This document shows, piece after piece, positions 1-9,320 of a DNA stretch of 64,000 bases. Where the stretch lies: positions 1 to 64,000 of the forward strand of contig NZ_JAJADQ010000011.1 of the NCBI RefSeq assembly GCF_020447315.1, given 5' to 3'. This stretch comes from Hymenobacter nitidus (GTDB lineage Bacteria; Bacteroidota; Bacteroidia; Cytophagales; Hymenobacteraceae). The notes beneath the pieces are model-generated. The model was not told the DNA's origin, searched no databases, and saw only the letters and a list, made by a program, of their open reading frames with translations. The stretch's first letter is position 1. The number at the start of each line of letters is the position of its first letter. A program made the position numbers and the translations under genes.

Positions 1-662
1 GCCGGCGACTCATACGCCGGCCCGCCGGCCAGCTCGGCCGTCACGGCATTCAGCGACTTCACCTTATTGGCAAAGTCGCCGGCCAGCTTGCCGCGGATGA
101 TGGTCATGTGCTGCAAGACTTCCTGCAACTCGTTGGGCAGGGCGTCGGCGAGCACCGTGCGCAGGCGCTTGGCCACCGTGGGCGACTTGCCGTTGGTGGA
201 AATGGCAATTTTCAGGTCGCCCTTCTGCACAATGGAGCCCAGGTAAAAGTCGCACTCGTCGGGCGTGTCGGCCACGTTGCAGAGCAGGCCCAGCTCGGCG
301 GCGTGGGCCTTGATGCCGCGGTTCAGCACGGGGTTATCGGTAGCGACGAACACGATATCGTGGCCCACCAGGTCGGTATGCGTGTAGGGGTGGTAGCGCA
401 GCTGCACCTGCGGGTGGGCCTCGGCCAGCAGCACAATGCCGGGCAGAAACGTCTCACTGACCACCGTGACGGCCGTGGCGGGGCTGTTGCCCAGAATGGC
501 GGCCAGCTTTTCCAGACCCACGGCCCCGCCACCCACCACCAGCACCCGAAACTTTTCCAGCTTCAGGAAGATGGGAAACAGGTTATTGCCCGCCGGCTCG
601 GCGGCACCGGGCAGAGCCAGCGGCGGCAGGGCAGCTTCGGAAGGAAGAGGCGAGGAGGTCAT
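1..662 (-). CDS. Siroheme synthase N-terminal domain (precorrin-2 dehydrogenase / sirohydrochlorin ferrochelatase), partial
   Basis: About 220 residues are visible; the C-terminus lies beyond the window edge. Reading from the ATG at 662 gives a Rossmann domain with the dinucleotide motif VVGGGAVGLEKL near residue 42 and the family signature STNGKSPTVAKRLR further on, as in the N-terminal half of E. coli CysG and in Met8p. The family oxidises precorrin-2 with NAD+ and inserts Fe2+ to give siroheme, the cofactor of the CysI product of the gene 68 bp upstream. The methyltransferase half is encoded separately as cobA at 8517-9308, so the CysG activities are split in this operon. An internal ATG with a shorter protein is possible, because the first ~25 residues are low-complexity. 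Confidence 0.9.
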   Translation of the reverse strand, partial: MTSSPLPSEAALPPLALPGAAEPAGNNLFPIFLKLEKFRVLVVGGGAVGLEKLAAILGNSPATAVTVVSETFLPGIVLLAEAHPQVQLRYHPYTHTDLVGHDIVFVATDNPVLNRGIKAHAAELGLLCNVADTPDECDFYLGSIVQKGDLKIAISTNGKSPTVAKRLRTVLADALPNELQEVLQHMTIIRGKLAGDFANKVKSLNAVTAELAGGPAYESP

Positions 663-730
663 GAAAAGGTGATTGGCGGACGAAAGAAAGGGCAGGTAGG
701 AACGGGGAGCGGAGCAGAAAGAACCCGGGG

Positions 731-2446
731 CTAGGCGTGGAAGTTCTGCCCGTGGGTGGTAGCGGCCACGAGGCCGCGGCGGAGTACGAAGTCGCCGAAA
801 CGCTCGGCGGGCTGACGCTCAGCGGCGTAGGCTTCGAGTAGGGGCGTGAGTTCCCGCAGGATTCCGTCTTCGTCGAGCATCTCTTTGTAGAGCTTGTTGA
901 GCCGCTCACCAGCGTGATTGGCACCTAAGTATAAGTTATAGCGGCCAATAGCGCGGCCCACCAGCCCGATTTCGCCCAGGTAGGGCCGGGCGCAGCCGTT
1001 AGGGCAGCCCGTCATCCGAATCAGGATGCCGTCGTCGGTCAGGTCGTTGGCCCGGATGACTTGGTCAAGCCGGTCGAGCAGCTGCGGCAGGTAGCGCTCC
1101 GCCTCCGCAAATGCCAGGGAGCAAGTGTTTAACGCAACGCAGGCCAAGGAGTTAAGCCGCAAGGCGGTCTGTTTTTCGGTGCGGCTCCACACGCCGTTTT
1201 CTTCCAGAATAGCCTGCAGCCGGCTGCGGTGCCGGGGCTCGACGTTGGCGATGGTCAGGTTCTGGTTGCCGGTCAGGCGAAACTCGCCGGTGTGGAAGCC
1301 GGCAACTTCGCGCAGAGCGGTTTTGAGCAGGTAGCCCGGCTTGTCGTACACCCGGCCGCCCTCAATAAACAGCGTGACGTGGGCCTGCCCATCCTGGCCG
1401 CCGCTCCAGCCGAAGGCATCCCCGGAGGTTTCGAACCAGTAGGGCAGCGCCGGCGTCAGCTCGTAGCCCAGGCGCTGGTGCAGCTCTTGCACGAAGGCGT
1501 CGAGGCCGACTCTATCAATGGTGTACTTGAGGCGGCTGAACTTGCGGTTTTCCCGGTTGCCCCAGTCGCGCTGAATGGTGAGCACCTTCTCGCACACGTC
1601 TACCACCTGCGCAGCCGGCACAAAGCCGATGACGTCGGCCAGGCGCGGATAGGTTTCACTCATCCCGAATGTCATGCCCAGGCCGCCGCCGATGGCTACG
1701 TTGAAGCCCAGCAGCTGCCCGTTCTGCTCAATGGCAATCAGGCCAATGTCGTTGGCAAACACGTCGGCATCGTTGGTGGGCGGCACGGCCAGGGCTATTT
1801 TGAACTTGCGGGGCAGGTACGTTTTACCGTAAATCGGCTCGAAATCCTCCTGTTCGCCCTCGTTAATGGCGCTGGAGTAGGTCGATTCACCGTTCAGCCA
1901 CAAGTCCCAGTAGGCCGTGGTGCGGGGCGTGAGGTGGTTGCTGATGGCCACGGAAGCCTCGTACACCTGCCGGTGCAGCTCCGATTCTTGGGGGTTGGCG
2001 CTGCACATCACGTTGCGGTTCACGTCGCCGCAGCCCGCAATGCTGTCCATGAGCACCTGGTTGAAACCCGCAATGGTCTGCTGCAAGTCGCGCTTGAGCA
2101 CGCCGTGAAGCTGAAACGTCTGGCGGGTGGTGAGCTTGAGCGTGCCGTTGGCGTAGGCGTCGCTCAGGGCGTCCAGGCGCTGCCACTGGTCGGCCGAGGC
2201 CACGCCGCCGGGCACCCGCACCCGAATCATGAAGGAGTAGAGCGGTTCGAGCTTCTGGCGCTTCCGCTCACTTTCCAGGTCCCGGTCGGCTTGCTGATAG
2301 GAGCCGTGAAACTTGATCAGGTGGGTGTCATCCGGGTTCAGGGCCCCGGTCACCCGGTTTTGCAGGCTGTCGTCGATGGTGCCGCGCAGGTAGTTGCTGC
2401 CGTCCTTTACGTGCTCGACTTCGGAAAGCTTGATAGTCTCAGCCAT
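731..2446 (-). CDS. cysI: Assimilatory sulfite reductase hemoprotein (beta) subunit
   Basis: A 571-residue protein of the nitrite/sulfite reductase family, the usual CysI length. It reduces sulfite to sulfide with six electrons at a coupled siroheme-[4Fe-4S] centre. The four cluster ligands are visible as C436-x5-C442 (CVALNTC) and C481-x3-C485 (CPNGC), and two ferredoxin-like half domains precede them. Its start codon overlaps the stop codon of the upstream DUF2490 gene (TAATG), so the two are probably translationally coupled. The flavoprotein partner cysJ lies upstream in the same operon, which supports an NADPH-dependent enzyme rather than a ferredoxin-dependent one. Siroheme supply genes flank it (cobA upstream, siroheme synthase N-domain 68 bp downstream). 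Confidence 0.96.
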   Translation of the reverse strand: MAETIKLSEVEHVKDGSNYLRGTIDDSLQNRVTGALNPDDTHLIKFHGSYQQADRDLESERKRQKLEPLYSFMIRVRVPGGVASADQWQRLDALSDAYANGTLKLTTRQTFQLHGVLKRDLQQTIAGFNQVLMDSIAGCGDVNRNVMCSANPQESELHRQVYEASVAISNHLTPRTTAYWDLWLNGESTYSSAINEGEQEDFEPIYGKTYLPRKFKIALAVPPTNDADVFANDIGLIAIEQNGQLLGFNVAIGGGLGMTFGMSETYPRLADVIGFVPAAQVVDVCEKVLTIQRDWGNRENRKFSRLKYTIDRVGLDAFVQELHQRLGYELTPALPYWFETSGDAFGWSGGQDGQAHVTLFIEGGRVYDKPGYLLKTALREVAGFHTGEFRLTGNQNLTIANVEPRHRSRLQAILEENGVWSRTEKQTALRLNSLACVALNTCSLAFAEAERYLPQLLDRLDQVIRANDLTDDGILIRMTGCPNGCARPYLGEIGLVGRAIGRYNLYLGANHAGERLNKLYKEMLDEDGILRELTPLLEAYAAERQPAERFGDFVLRRGLVAATTHGQNFHA

Positions 2447-3228
2447 TACGGTTGGGGAATTACGGGAGAAGTAGGAGTGGGCGCCGAAGCCACGGCGGGC
2501 CGCAAATCGAAATTGTGGAAGTAGAAAAGCCGGATGGTGTGCTGGTTGCGGTACACATTGCCGGCCGGCAGCTGCTGAAACAGGTGCATGTAGCCGCCGT
2601 GCAGCTGAGCGTGCTTATTGAGCTGAAACACGAGGCCCGCAAACAGCCGGTTCTGGTCGAAGTAGTTGAGGCGGATTTCCTTGCCGAAATTCATCATTAC
2701 CTCGTTGTTGAGCAGAAACTGCACCCCGCCCGGCTCGAAGCCCCGCTTACTCAGGGGCACAAACAGGGCCGCGTTGTAGCGGGTGCGGTAGTTGAAGTCG
2801 AATTCATCGAGTTGCTCGTTGCTGCGAATCGTGCGCCGAAACCGCTCCTCCAGCCGCACCCACTGCATCAGCCGGGCCTTCGGGAACTTGCTGAACCACT
2901 GCACCTGCTGCCAGGGCCGGTGCTCGGCCTGCGAGATGGCGCGGGCTCCGTCGGGGAAGTGGTGCACGTAGGCGTAGCCGCCGGTCAGGCGCACGTCGTC
3001 GGTCAGGTAGTACGTCAGGCCCACGCGGGCCAGACCCTGGAAAGTTTCCCGCACAAACTGGTCGTGCAGGCGCAGGTGCAGATCGGTCCAGGAGCCCCAG
3101 CGCTGGGAAAAGCGCGTCTGGTTGAACACGCCCAGCCAGGTTTGCCGCTCCTGCACGTACTCTTTCTGGGCAAGTAGCGGCGAGGCGGCGAGCAGCAGGA
3201 AAAGTGGAAGGAGAAAAAGGCGTTTCAT
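2446..3228 (-). CDS. DUF2490 family secreted protein, probable outer-membrane beta-barrel
   Basis: 260 residues with a clear Sec signal peptide (MKRLFLLPLFLLLAASPLLAQ) and then alternating amphipathic strands rich in Tyr, Arg and Phe, ending in a Pro-rich tail. The pattern (YxxRLR.., LTYYLTDDVRLTGGYAYVHHF) fits DUF2490, a Bacteroidota family without a defined biochemical role. It is predicted to sit in the outer membrane. It is the second envelope protein embedded in the sulfur operon, between the TonB-dependent receptor and cysI, and its stop overlaps the cysI start by one base. A role linked to sulfur-compound entry is an inference from position only. Confidence 0.75.
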   Translation of the reverse strand: MKRLFLLPLFLLLAASPLLAQKEYVQERQTWLGVFNQTRFSQRWGSWTDLHLRLHDQFVRETFQGLARVGLTYYLTDDVRLTGGYAYVHHFPDGARAISQAEHRPWQQVQWFSKFPKARLMQWVRLEERFRRTIRSNEQLDEFDFNYRTRYNAALFVPLSKRGFEPGGVQFLLNNEVMMNFGKEIRLNYFDQNRLFAGLVFQLNKHAQLHGGYMHLFQQLPAGNVYRNQHTIRLFYFHNFDLRPAVASAPTPTSPVIPQP

Positions 3229-3271
3229 GGGAAAAAGGCAGCTAGAGCTAGAAATCCGGGGTTAAATCGTT

Positions 3272-3368
3272 GTCATGCTGAGCGAAGTCGACGCATTTCT
3301 GCATCGTTGAGAGCAGGCGTTAGAAATTACCATCGCGGTAGAGATGCTTCGGCTTCGCTCAGCATGAC
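3272..3368. repeat. Palindromic intergenic repeat, family A (GTCATGCTGAGCG...)
   Basis: A 97-bp element with perfect 16-bp terminal inverted repeats: GTCATGCTGAGCGAAG at 3272-3287 and its complement at 3353-3368. It fills most of the gap between the TonB-dependent receptor and the DUF2490 gene. The right arm (GGTAGAGATGCTTCGGC...) recurs inverted in the element at 8407-8514, which identifies the two as one dispersed family. In RNA it would form a long hairpin. No coding capacity. Confidence 0.85.
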
Positions 3369-3389
3369 GTTCTCTCACCGTTCTGTCTC

Positions 3390-6275
3390 TTACCGGATTA
3401 CCGTGTTGTCAAAGGTCAACGCCACATAGTAGAGGCCACCGATGGTGGGGCCGGCGGCGTACTGCACGTAGCGGTTGTTGAGCAGGTTGGTGCCACCCAC
3501 TTTGATGGTAGATTTCAGGTTGGGCACACGCACGTTGACCTGGGCGTCCACGGTCTGGTAGGCCGGAATCCGGCCGTTGGCCAGCTGGCTTTCCCAGAGG
3601 AAGGCGTTCTGGCGGCGCCACACCACGTTGAAGCCCACGTTGCGCACGATTTCCCGGTTGCCGAAGCTCACGTTGGTCACCCACTTGGGCGTGTTGAAGC
3701 CGGTTACAAACACGTCGGCCTGCTCGTTGCTGGCCAGGGCGTTGTAGTTCGCGTTGCCCGACACGGTGTATTTCTGGAAGAAGTTGTAGGTGATGCCCAG
3801 GACCGAGCCGTAGCTGCGGTAGGTGTTGCGGGCGTTGGTATACACGCGGTACCGGTCCTGGCGGGCCCGCACCAGCATGTCCTGCACCGAGGCATCCGAG
3901 CCCACCGGGCCCGACTTAGGCACGGCCACTTCCACCTGGCCCAAAAAACCCGTGTACTCATTGTAGTAGGCGTCCAGGTCGAGGGCCAGGCGGTTATCGA
4001 GCAGCACGCTCTTGTAGCCCACCTCGTAGGCGTTGATTTGCTCGGGCTGCATGGTAGGCAGGTTGGCTACTTGCAGCACATTGCGGTTTTTCAGCGCGGC
4101 CCGGGCCTGCTTCTCGGCCGTGGTGCCGGTGGGGTCGGCCGCTACGTCGCGGTTGACGGCGGCCGTGAAGTTGTCGAGCGAAGCCAGGGTGTAGGAATTC
4201 TCCAGGAAGCCCAGGCCCTCGTTTACCCGGCCCAGGCCGCCCACGCGGCGCACCGAGCCGTTGTTCACGAAGCTCAGGGCCTCAAACAACGCCGGGAAGC
4301 GCCAGCCGTTCTGGTAGGAAGCGCGCAGGTTGTGCTTGTCTACCAGAGTGTACACGGCCGCTACCCGCGGGTTGAGCTTGGGGCTGAACTCGGGGTTGTA
4401 GTCCACGCGCAGGGAGGCGTTCAGCTTGAGCCGGTCGTTCAGCAGCAGCTTGGTAGCCTGCCCGAAGGCGCCGACTTTGCGGTAGTACTGATTCTCGCCG
4501 CCGGGCGTGGTGCGGTCGGAGAGCGGCTTGCTGAAGTCCACGAAGTTGTTGCCGTCGGGAATGACCTCGTACACCCGCGCGTCGGCACCCAGCAGCACGT
4601 CTACCCACTCAATGCGCTTGCCCAGGTTCCACTGCGCCTCGCTGTGGTAGGTGCGGCTGCGCTGCCACAGGGCCGCCCCGCCGGTGGCCGGGGCGCCGGG
4701 CACGTTCACGCCAATATCCCAGTTGTTGATGCCGGTAATCGTGTTTTTGAGCTGCTCGAAGGCGGCGGTGCCGGGCTCGGCGCGGCCCCGGTCGGCCACG
4801 GTGCGGGCCAGCTTCATGGCCGAAGCCAGGTCTACGCCGGCATCCACCTGCTTTTGCAGCTCCGTGCGGAACTTGCCGCCCCACACGCTGTTCGAGCCGT
4901 TGTTCAGGTCGAGGTTGGTCGCCAGCGGGTTGAGGTTGTAGGAGTCGCCGGTATTCTCGACCAGCACGTAGCCCCGGGCCACAAAGTCAGCGCCGCGCAG
5001 CTCCAGCTTGTGGCTTTGCACCGTCACGTTCTTGAGCTGAATCTTGTTGCCGCGCTGGAAAATGCCGTCCATCAGCCCGTAGCGGTAGCCGTACGACAGC
5101 TCGGCCTTGTCGGTGAGCTTGTAGTGCAGGCTGCCGTCGAACTTGAGGTTGCGCACCGTGGGGTTAATCAGGTCCTTCTCGTAGTAGCCCGTGCGGCGCA
5201 CGTTGAAGGTTTCGGTCTTGCCGTTGTAGTTGATGGCTACGGGCACGTTGCCGCTCCGGTCGTCGCCGTAGCGGTTCCAGAGGTCGGCGGCGGGGTTGTT
5301 GGCGCCGCTCAGCTCGGGGAAGCGGGGGTTGGCCGCGTTCAGGTTCTGGGGGTTCTGGTCGGTCTGGGTGTCGGAAAGCCAGTCGGTACCCTGCAAATAG
5401 GAGCCGTTCACTTTGTAGGCCCACTGCTGGCGCCGGCCAAACACCTGGGCCCAGCGCACCGCCGACTCGGTCAAGAGGCTCGGGTCGTAATCCTTGCCGT
5501 CAACGTGGTTGACGCCCAGCTTCTGGTACACGCTCAGTCCCTGGTACACGAAGGGGCTCTTGGTGGTCAGGTTGGCCATGCCGTTGATGGCATTCATACC
5601 GTACAAAGCGGAGGCCGCACCGGGCGTGATTTCCACGCTGGCAATGTCCAGCTCGGTGGGCCCAATGGCGTTGCCCAGCGGCACACCCAGCGTGGCGGCC
5701 TGCATATCCACGCCGTCCACGAGCTGCATGAAGCGGAAATTGTTGGGGATGTTGAAGCCCCGGGTATTGGGCACCTTGAAGGTGAGGCTGGAAGTCGTCA
5801 TCTGCACGCCTTTCACGTTTTCCAGCGCGTCGTAAAAGCTCGGAGCGGGCGTTTCCTTGATGGCCCGGATGTCGAGCTTCTCAATAGCCACCGGCGACTT
5901 CAGCCGGCTTTCCTCCACCCGCGAGGCCGACACCACCACCTCGTTTGTCAGCAGGGCCTTCGACTCCAGCGCCACCGACACGAGGTTCGTTGCATTCACG
6001 ATTTCAACCTCCTTGGCGTCGTAGCCTAGCATGTTGAACACCAGCGTGAAGGGGAAGTTGAGCTTGGCCTTCAAGGCGAAGTTGCCGTTGGCGTCGCTGA
6101 GCACGCCCACCGCGCCGTTTTTGACGCTGATGCTCACGCCGGGCAGGGGCTGATTGGTGCCGTTTTCGCGCACCACGCCGCTGATGGCAATAATGGCGTC
6201 CTGGGCCCGGGCCGGGGCCACGCTGGCCACCGCCAGAATGGGGGCCAGTAAAGAAGCAGTAACAAGTTTTTTCAT
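3390..6275 (-). CDS. TonB-dependent outer-membrane receptor with carboxypeptidase-regulatory-like N-terminal domain
   Basis: 961 residues from the ATG at 6275, which opens a good signal peptide (MKKLVTASLLAPILAVAS...ARAQ); a start 19 codons upstream would precede it with non-signal residues. After the signal come a CarboxypepD_reg-like beta-sandwich (ISGVVRENGTNQPLPGVSISV, about residues 29-110), a plug domain with the motif ALENVKGVQ and TRGFNIPNNFRFMQLVDG, and a 22-strand type barrel. No SusD partner is adjacent, so it is not a SusC/SusD glycan system. Its position between cysJ and DUF2490-cysI suggests uptake of a sulfur compound or of siroheme-linked iron or cobalamin-like substrate, but the substrate cannot be read from sequence. 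No TonB box was assigned. Confidence 0.93.
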   Translation of the reverse strand: MKKLVTASLLAPILAVASVAPARAQDAIIAISGVVRENGTNQPLPGVSISVKNGAVGVLSDANGNFALKAKLNFPFTLVFNMLGYDAKEVEIVNATNLVSVALESKALLTNEVVVSASRVEESRLKSPVAIEKLDIRAIKETPAPSFYDALENVKGVQMTTSSLTFKVPNTRGFNIPNNFRFMQLVDGVDMQAATLGVPLGNAIGPTELDIASVEITPGAASALYGMNAINGMANLTTKSPFVYQGLSVYQKLGVNHVDGKDYDPSLLTESAVRWAQVFGRRQQWAYKVNGSYLQGTDWLSDTQTDQNPQNLNAANPRFPELSGANNPAADLWNRYGDDRSGNVPVAINYNGKTETFNVRRTGYYEKDLINPTVRNLKFDGSLHYKLTDKAELSYGYRYGLMDGIFQRGNKIQLKNVTVQSHKLELRGADFVARGYVLVENTGDSYNLNPLATNLDLNNGSNSVWGGKFRTELQKQVDAGVDLASAMKLARTVADRGRAEPGTAAFEQLKNTITGINNWDIGVNVPGAPATGGAALWQRSRTYHSEAQWNLGKRIEWVDVLLGADARVYEVIPDGNNFVDFSKPLSDRTTPGGENQYYRKVGAFGQATKLLLNDRLKLNASLRVDYNPEFSPKLNPRVAAVYTLVDKHNLRASYQNGWRFPALFEALSFVNNGSVRRVGGLGRVNEGLGFLENSYTLASLDNFTAAVNRDVAADPTGTTAEKQARAALKNRNVLQVANLPTMQPEQINAYEVGYKSVLLDNRLALDLDAYYNEYTGFLGQVEVAVPKSGPVGSDASVQDMLVRARQDRYRVYTNARNTYRSYGSVLGITYNFFQKYTVSGNANYNALASNEQADVFVTGFNTPKWVTNVSFGNREIVRNVGFNVVWRRQNAFLWESQLANGRIPAYQTVDAQVNVRVPNLKSTIKVGGTNLLNNRYVQYAAGPTIGGLYYVALTFDNTVIR

Positions 6276-6502
6276 GATCTGGAAAGCAGGGTTGGAAAGG
6301 AAGCAGCAGGTAGACCGCGGCCGGCCGCCCACGGTGGCCCGGCCCGGTTTTCAGGCGCGGCTACAACATCGATTCAGGCAACCCAGGGCAGTCATGACAG
6401 CGGAAAGGCGGTTAGTGGAGAAGAGTGGAAGGACGTGCGGGAGCAGGAGAGGAAGTGGATTTTCGAGGAACAGAAAAGCTGTTTTCTCCGGTGTTTTTGC
6501 GC

Positions 6503-6530
6503 GTAGCAACGCGTATTCGCGTCTCTCCCG
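6503..6530. repeat. Partial copy of palindromic repeat family E (CGTATTCGCGTCTC)
   Basis: The sequence GTAGCAACGCGTATTCGCGTCTCTCC just after the cysJ stop (minus strand) matches the core ATTCGCGTCTC of the fuller element at 9321-9420. Only one arm is clear, so this looks like a degenerate or half copy. The remainder of the 266-bp gap between cysJ and the receptor gene (6276-6541) holds nothing else I can name. Confidence 0.5.
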
Positions 6531-6541
6531 CTGCGCGGGGG

Positions 6542-8362
6542 CTAGTACACGTCTTCCAGGTAGCGGCGCTGCTTTTTGAGGGCGCGCAGGTAGTCGGCGG
6601 CATCCTCGGCCGAGCAGCCGGCTTCCTGCTGCACCACCTGCTTCAGGGCTTCCTGAATGGCCGAGCCCAGGCGGGCCTTGTCGCCGCAGACGTAGAAGTG
6701 GGCGCCGTTTTCAAGCCAGCCGTACACGTCGCGCGACTTTTCCAGCAGCCGGTGCTGCACGTAGATTTTCTGGGCCTGGTCGCGGGAAAACGCCACGTCC
6801 AAATGGCGCAGCGTGCCGCGCTTGAGGTGCTGCAGCCACTCGGTCTGGTAGAGGAAGTCGGTGGTGAAGTTGGGGTTGCCAAAAAATAGCCAGTTGCGGC
6901 CCTCAGCGCCCAGTTCCACCCGCTCCTCCACAAAGGCCCGGAATGGGGCCACGCCGGTGCCCGCGCCCACCATAATAATGTCGGTAGCCGCGTCCTGGGG
7001 CAACTTGAAATACTCGTTGCGCTCCACAAACACCCGGGCCGTGTGGTCGATGGCGAGGCGGTCGGCCAGGTGGGAGGAGCACACGCCGTGCTTGGTGCGG
7101 CCGTGGGTGGCGTAGCGCACGGCCCCCACCGTAAGGTGCACTTCCTCGGGGTGCACCAGCAGGCTGCTGGCAATGGAATAGGCCCGGGCCGGCAGAGGCC
7201 GCAGCACCGCCGCCAGCTGCTCGGCCGACAACTCAGCCGGGAATTCGCGCAGCAAATCGGCCACGTCGCGGCCGTACACATACTGCTGCAGCTGGGGAAT
7301 ATCGGTCACGATGTCGGCCAGTGGCTTGTGCTGCGGGGCGGCGGCGGCGTAGCGTTCCAGCACGTCGCGGGTCAGCACCGACAGCTCCAGCTTCTGGGTC
7401 AAAGCCGTGCCCAGCTCGAATTCTACCCCCGACAGCTGAATCGGCGCGGCCCCGTCGAGGTGGGCCGCTTGCAGCACTTCGGCTACCAGCGCCTCGCCGT
7501 TGCGCGGCACCACTGACAGCGCGTCGCCGGGTTCGTAGTGCAGGCCAGAGTCGGCCAAGGACAGCTCGATGTGGTAGGTTTCCTTGCTAGAGCCGCGGCC
7601 GTTGAGCTGAATCTTTTCCAGCACTGTGGCCTCAAACGGGTTGTGGTGCGAATAGGCTTCCTGGGCCGAAGCCACGAGCGTTTCGGTAGCCGTGAGGGGG
7701 CCGTGGCTGCTGCCCGCGTTACCGGCGTTGGCTTCGGCGGCAATAACTTCCAGAACCCGGTCGGCCCAGGTCTGCGCCGCTTCCTGGTAGTCCACGTCGC
7801 ACTCCACGCGTTCCAGCAGCCGCTGGGCGCCCAGCTCGGCCAGGCGCTCATCAAACTCGCGGCCGGTCTGGCAGAACTGCAGGTAGCTTTTGTCGCCCAG
7901 GGCCAGCACCGAGTAGCGCAGGTCGGGCAGCTTGGGGGCGCGGTTGCTGAGCAGAAACTGGTGCAGCTCCTCGGCTGCTACCGGCGGCTCCCCTTCACCC
8001 TGCGTGCTCACCACCAGCAGGAGCTGCTGCTCAGTTTTGAGCGAGCGAGTGGCGTAGTCGTTCACGTCCTGCACCGTCACCTGTACACCGCGCTGCTTGG
8101 CTTTCTCGGCCGTTTGCTGGGCCACTTTCTTGCTGTTGCCGGTCTGGGAGCCGTAGAGAATCGTGAGCCTGGCCGCCGCTGCTGGTTGCGCAGCCTGGGC
8201 CTGCAGGGCACTCTGCACCTCGCCGCGGCCCGCCGCCGTGCGGCCGTAGAAGTAACCGCTCAGCCAGATCAGCTGCTGGTCATTGAGGCCCGTGGTCAGG
8301 CGCTGCAACGTGTTATCGTCGAGGCCGAGGGGCAGCGTCTGGTCGTGGGAAAGAAAGCTCAT
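6542..8362 (-). CDS. cysJ: Sulfite reductase (NADPH) flavoprotein alpha subunit
   Basis: 606 residues, close to E. coli CysJ. Domain order is a short N-terminal helical segment, a flavodoxin FMN domain (LTILYGSQTGNSKKVA near residue 63, then STQGEGEPP), an FAD-binding domain with RAYSIASS, and an NADPH-binding ferredoxin-reductase domain with MVGAGTGVAPFRAF and the terminal aromatic residue (DVY) usual in the family. It passes electrons from NADPH through FAD and FMN to CysI. It lies between cobA and the TonB-dependent receptor, with a palindromic repeat just upstream (8407-8514). Confidence 0.96.
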   Translation of the reverse strand: MSFLSHDQTLPLGLDDNTLQRLTTGLNDQQLIWLSGYFYGRTAAGRGEVQSALQAQAAQPAAAARLTILYGSQTGNSKKVAQQTAEKAKQRGVQVTVQDVNDYATRSLKTEQQLLLVVSTQGEGEPPVAAEELHQFLLSNRAPKLPDLRYSVLALGDKSYLQFCQTGREFDERLAELGAQRLLERVECDVDYQEAAQTWADRVLEVIAAEANAGNAGSSHGPLTATETLVASAQEAYSHHNPFEATVLEKIQLNGRGSSKETYHIELSLADSGLHYEPGDALSVVPRNGEALVAEVLQAAHLDGAAPIQLSGVEFELGTALTQKLELSVLTRDVLERYAAAAPQHKPLADIVTDIPQLQQYVYGRDVADLLREFPAELSAEQLAAVLRPLPARAYSIASSLLVHPEEVHLTVGAVRYATHGRTKHGVCSSHLADRLAIDHTARVFVERNEYFKLPQDAATDIIMVGAGTGVAPFRAFVEERVELGAEGRNWLFFGNPNFTTDFLYQTEWLQHLKRGTLRHLDVAFSRDQAQKIYVQHRLLEKSRDVYGWLENGAHFYVCGDKARLGSAIQEALKQVVQQEAGCSAEDAADYLRALKKQRRYLEDVY

Positions 8363-8406
8363 GGCGGATGGAAAAGGAAAGTCGGGTGCTGGAATGAACT
8401 CAGGGT

Positions 8407-8514
8407 GTCATGCTGAGCGCAGCCGAAGCATCTCTACCGCTTCGTTGCGCAGGCATCAGATTTTACCATGGCGGCAGAGATGCTTCAACTCCGCATTGCT
8501 CCGCTCAGCATGAC
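8407..8514. repeat. Palindromic intergenic repeat, family A, second copy
   Basis: A 108-bp element bounded by GTCATGCTGAGCG (8407-8419) and its complement (8502-8514). The left arm, read on the minus strand, matches the right arm of the element at 3272-3368 (GGTAGAGATGCTTCGGCT). It starts 45 bp upstream of the cysJ start and ends 2 bp short of the cobA stop codon, so it fills most of the intergenic gap. Confidence 0.85.
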
Positions 8515-8516
8515 GA

Positions 8517-9308
8517 TTAAGCGACCTTGGCGTAGGAAAGCAGCTCGGAAAACACAGTTGGTACGGCGGCATCGGCCTTGGCCAAACGCGCCACTTCGCC
8601 GATGATGATGATGGCCGGGGCGCCAATGCCCGCCGCGGCGGCCCGGGCCGGCAACTGGCTCACCGGGCCCGTCACGAGTTGCGCCGTGGGCAACGTCCCG
8701 TTCTGGATAATAGCGGCCGGCGTCTGGCTTTGCCCGTGCTGGCCGAAGATTTCCACGATGCGCGTCAGTTGGCTTAGGCCCATCAGAATCACCGTCGTAG
8801 TGCGGGAGCGGGCCGCCTCGGTCACCGCCGCCGACAATTCGCCAGTGGCCGTGGTGGCCGTAACGACCTGAAACCCCTCACTGCTGCCGCGGTGCGTCAC
8901 GGGGATGCCCACGCTGCCGGCTGCCGCCACGGCGCTGCTGATGCCCGGTACGTAGTCGGTCAGCAGACCGTGCTGCTCGGCGTAGAGCATTTCCTCCCGC
9001 CCCCGGCCGAATACGAACGGGTCACCGCCTTTCAGGCGCACCACGTGGCCGTGCTGCCGGGCGCTGGCCACGATGAGGGCGTTGATTTCGTCCTGCCCGT
9101 AGCTGCGCATGCCGCGGCGCTTGCCCACAAAAAGCTGCGGGGCACCGGGCCGCACGTAACTCAGCAGGTCGTTGTTGGCCAGCGCGTCGTAGAGCACCAC
9201 GTCGGCCTCGCCCAGCACCCGCACGCCTTTCAGCGTGAAGAGTTCCGGGTCGCCGGGGCCCGCCCCGAGCACGGTTAGGCGGGGTGCGGAAGGTTGGCAG
9301 TTGGACAT
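8517..9308 (-). CDS. cobA: Uroporphyrinogen-III C-methyltransferase (SUMT)
   Basis: 263 residues of the tetrapyrrole methylase family. Visible signatures are the N-terminal LTVLGAGPGDPELFTLKGVRVL loop, VGKRRGMRSYGQDEIN, the glycine-rich VRLKGGDPFVFGRGREE, and VPGISSAVAAAGSVGIPVTHRG. It transfers two methyl groups from SAM to uroporphyrinogen III, giving precorrin-2, which the N-domain enzyme at 1-662 converts to siroheme. SAM is thus both co-substrate here and the presumed ligand of the operon riboswitch. The start at 9308 gives MSNCQPSAPRL immediately ahead of the conserved domain. Confidence 0.95.
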   Translation of the reverse strand: MSNCQPSAPRLTVLGAGPGDPELFTLKGVRVLGEADVVLYDALANNDLLSYVRPGAPQLFVGKRRGMRSYGQDEINALIVASARQHGHVVRLKGGDPFVFGRGREEMLYAEQHGLLTDYVPGISSAVAAAGSVGIPVTHRGSSEGFQVVTATTATGELSAAVTEAARSRTTTVILMGLSQLTRIVEIFGQHGQSQTPAAIIQNGTLPTAQLVTGPVSQLPARAAAAGIGAPAIIIIGEVARLAKADAAVPTVFSELLSYAKVA

Positions 9309-9320
9309 GGCGTGGGAGCT

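Noticed and set aside
4038..6029. Long open frame of 663 codons on the plus strand.
   Set aside because: It is antisense to the TonB-dependent receptor gene, has no domain, and reflects GC-rich third-position bias.
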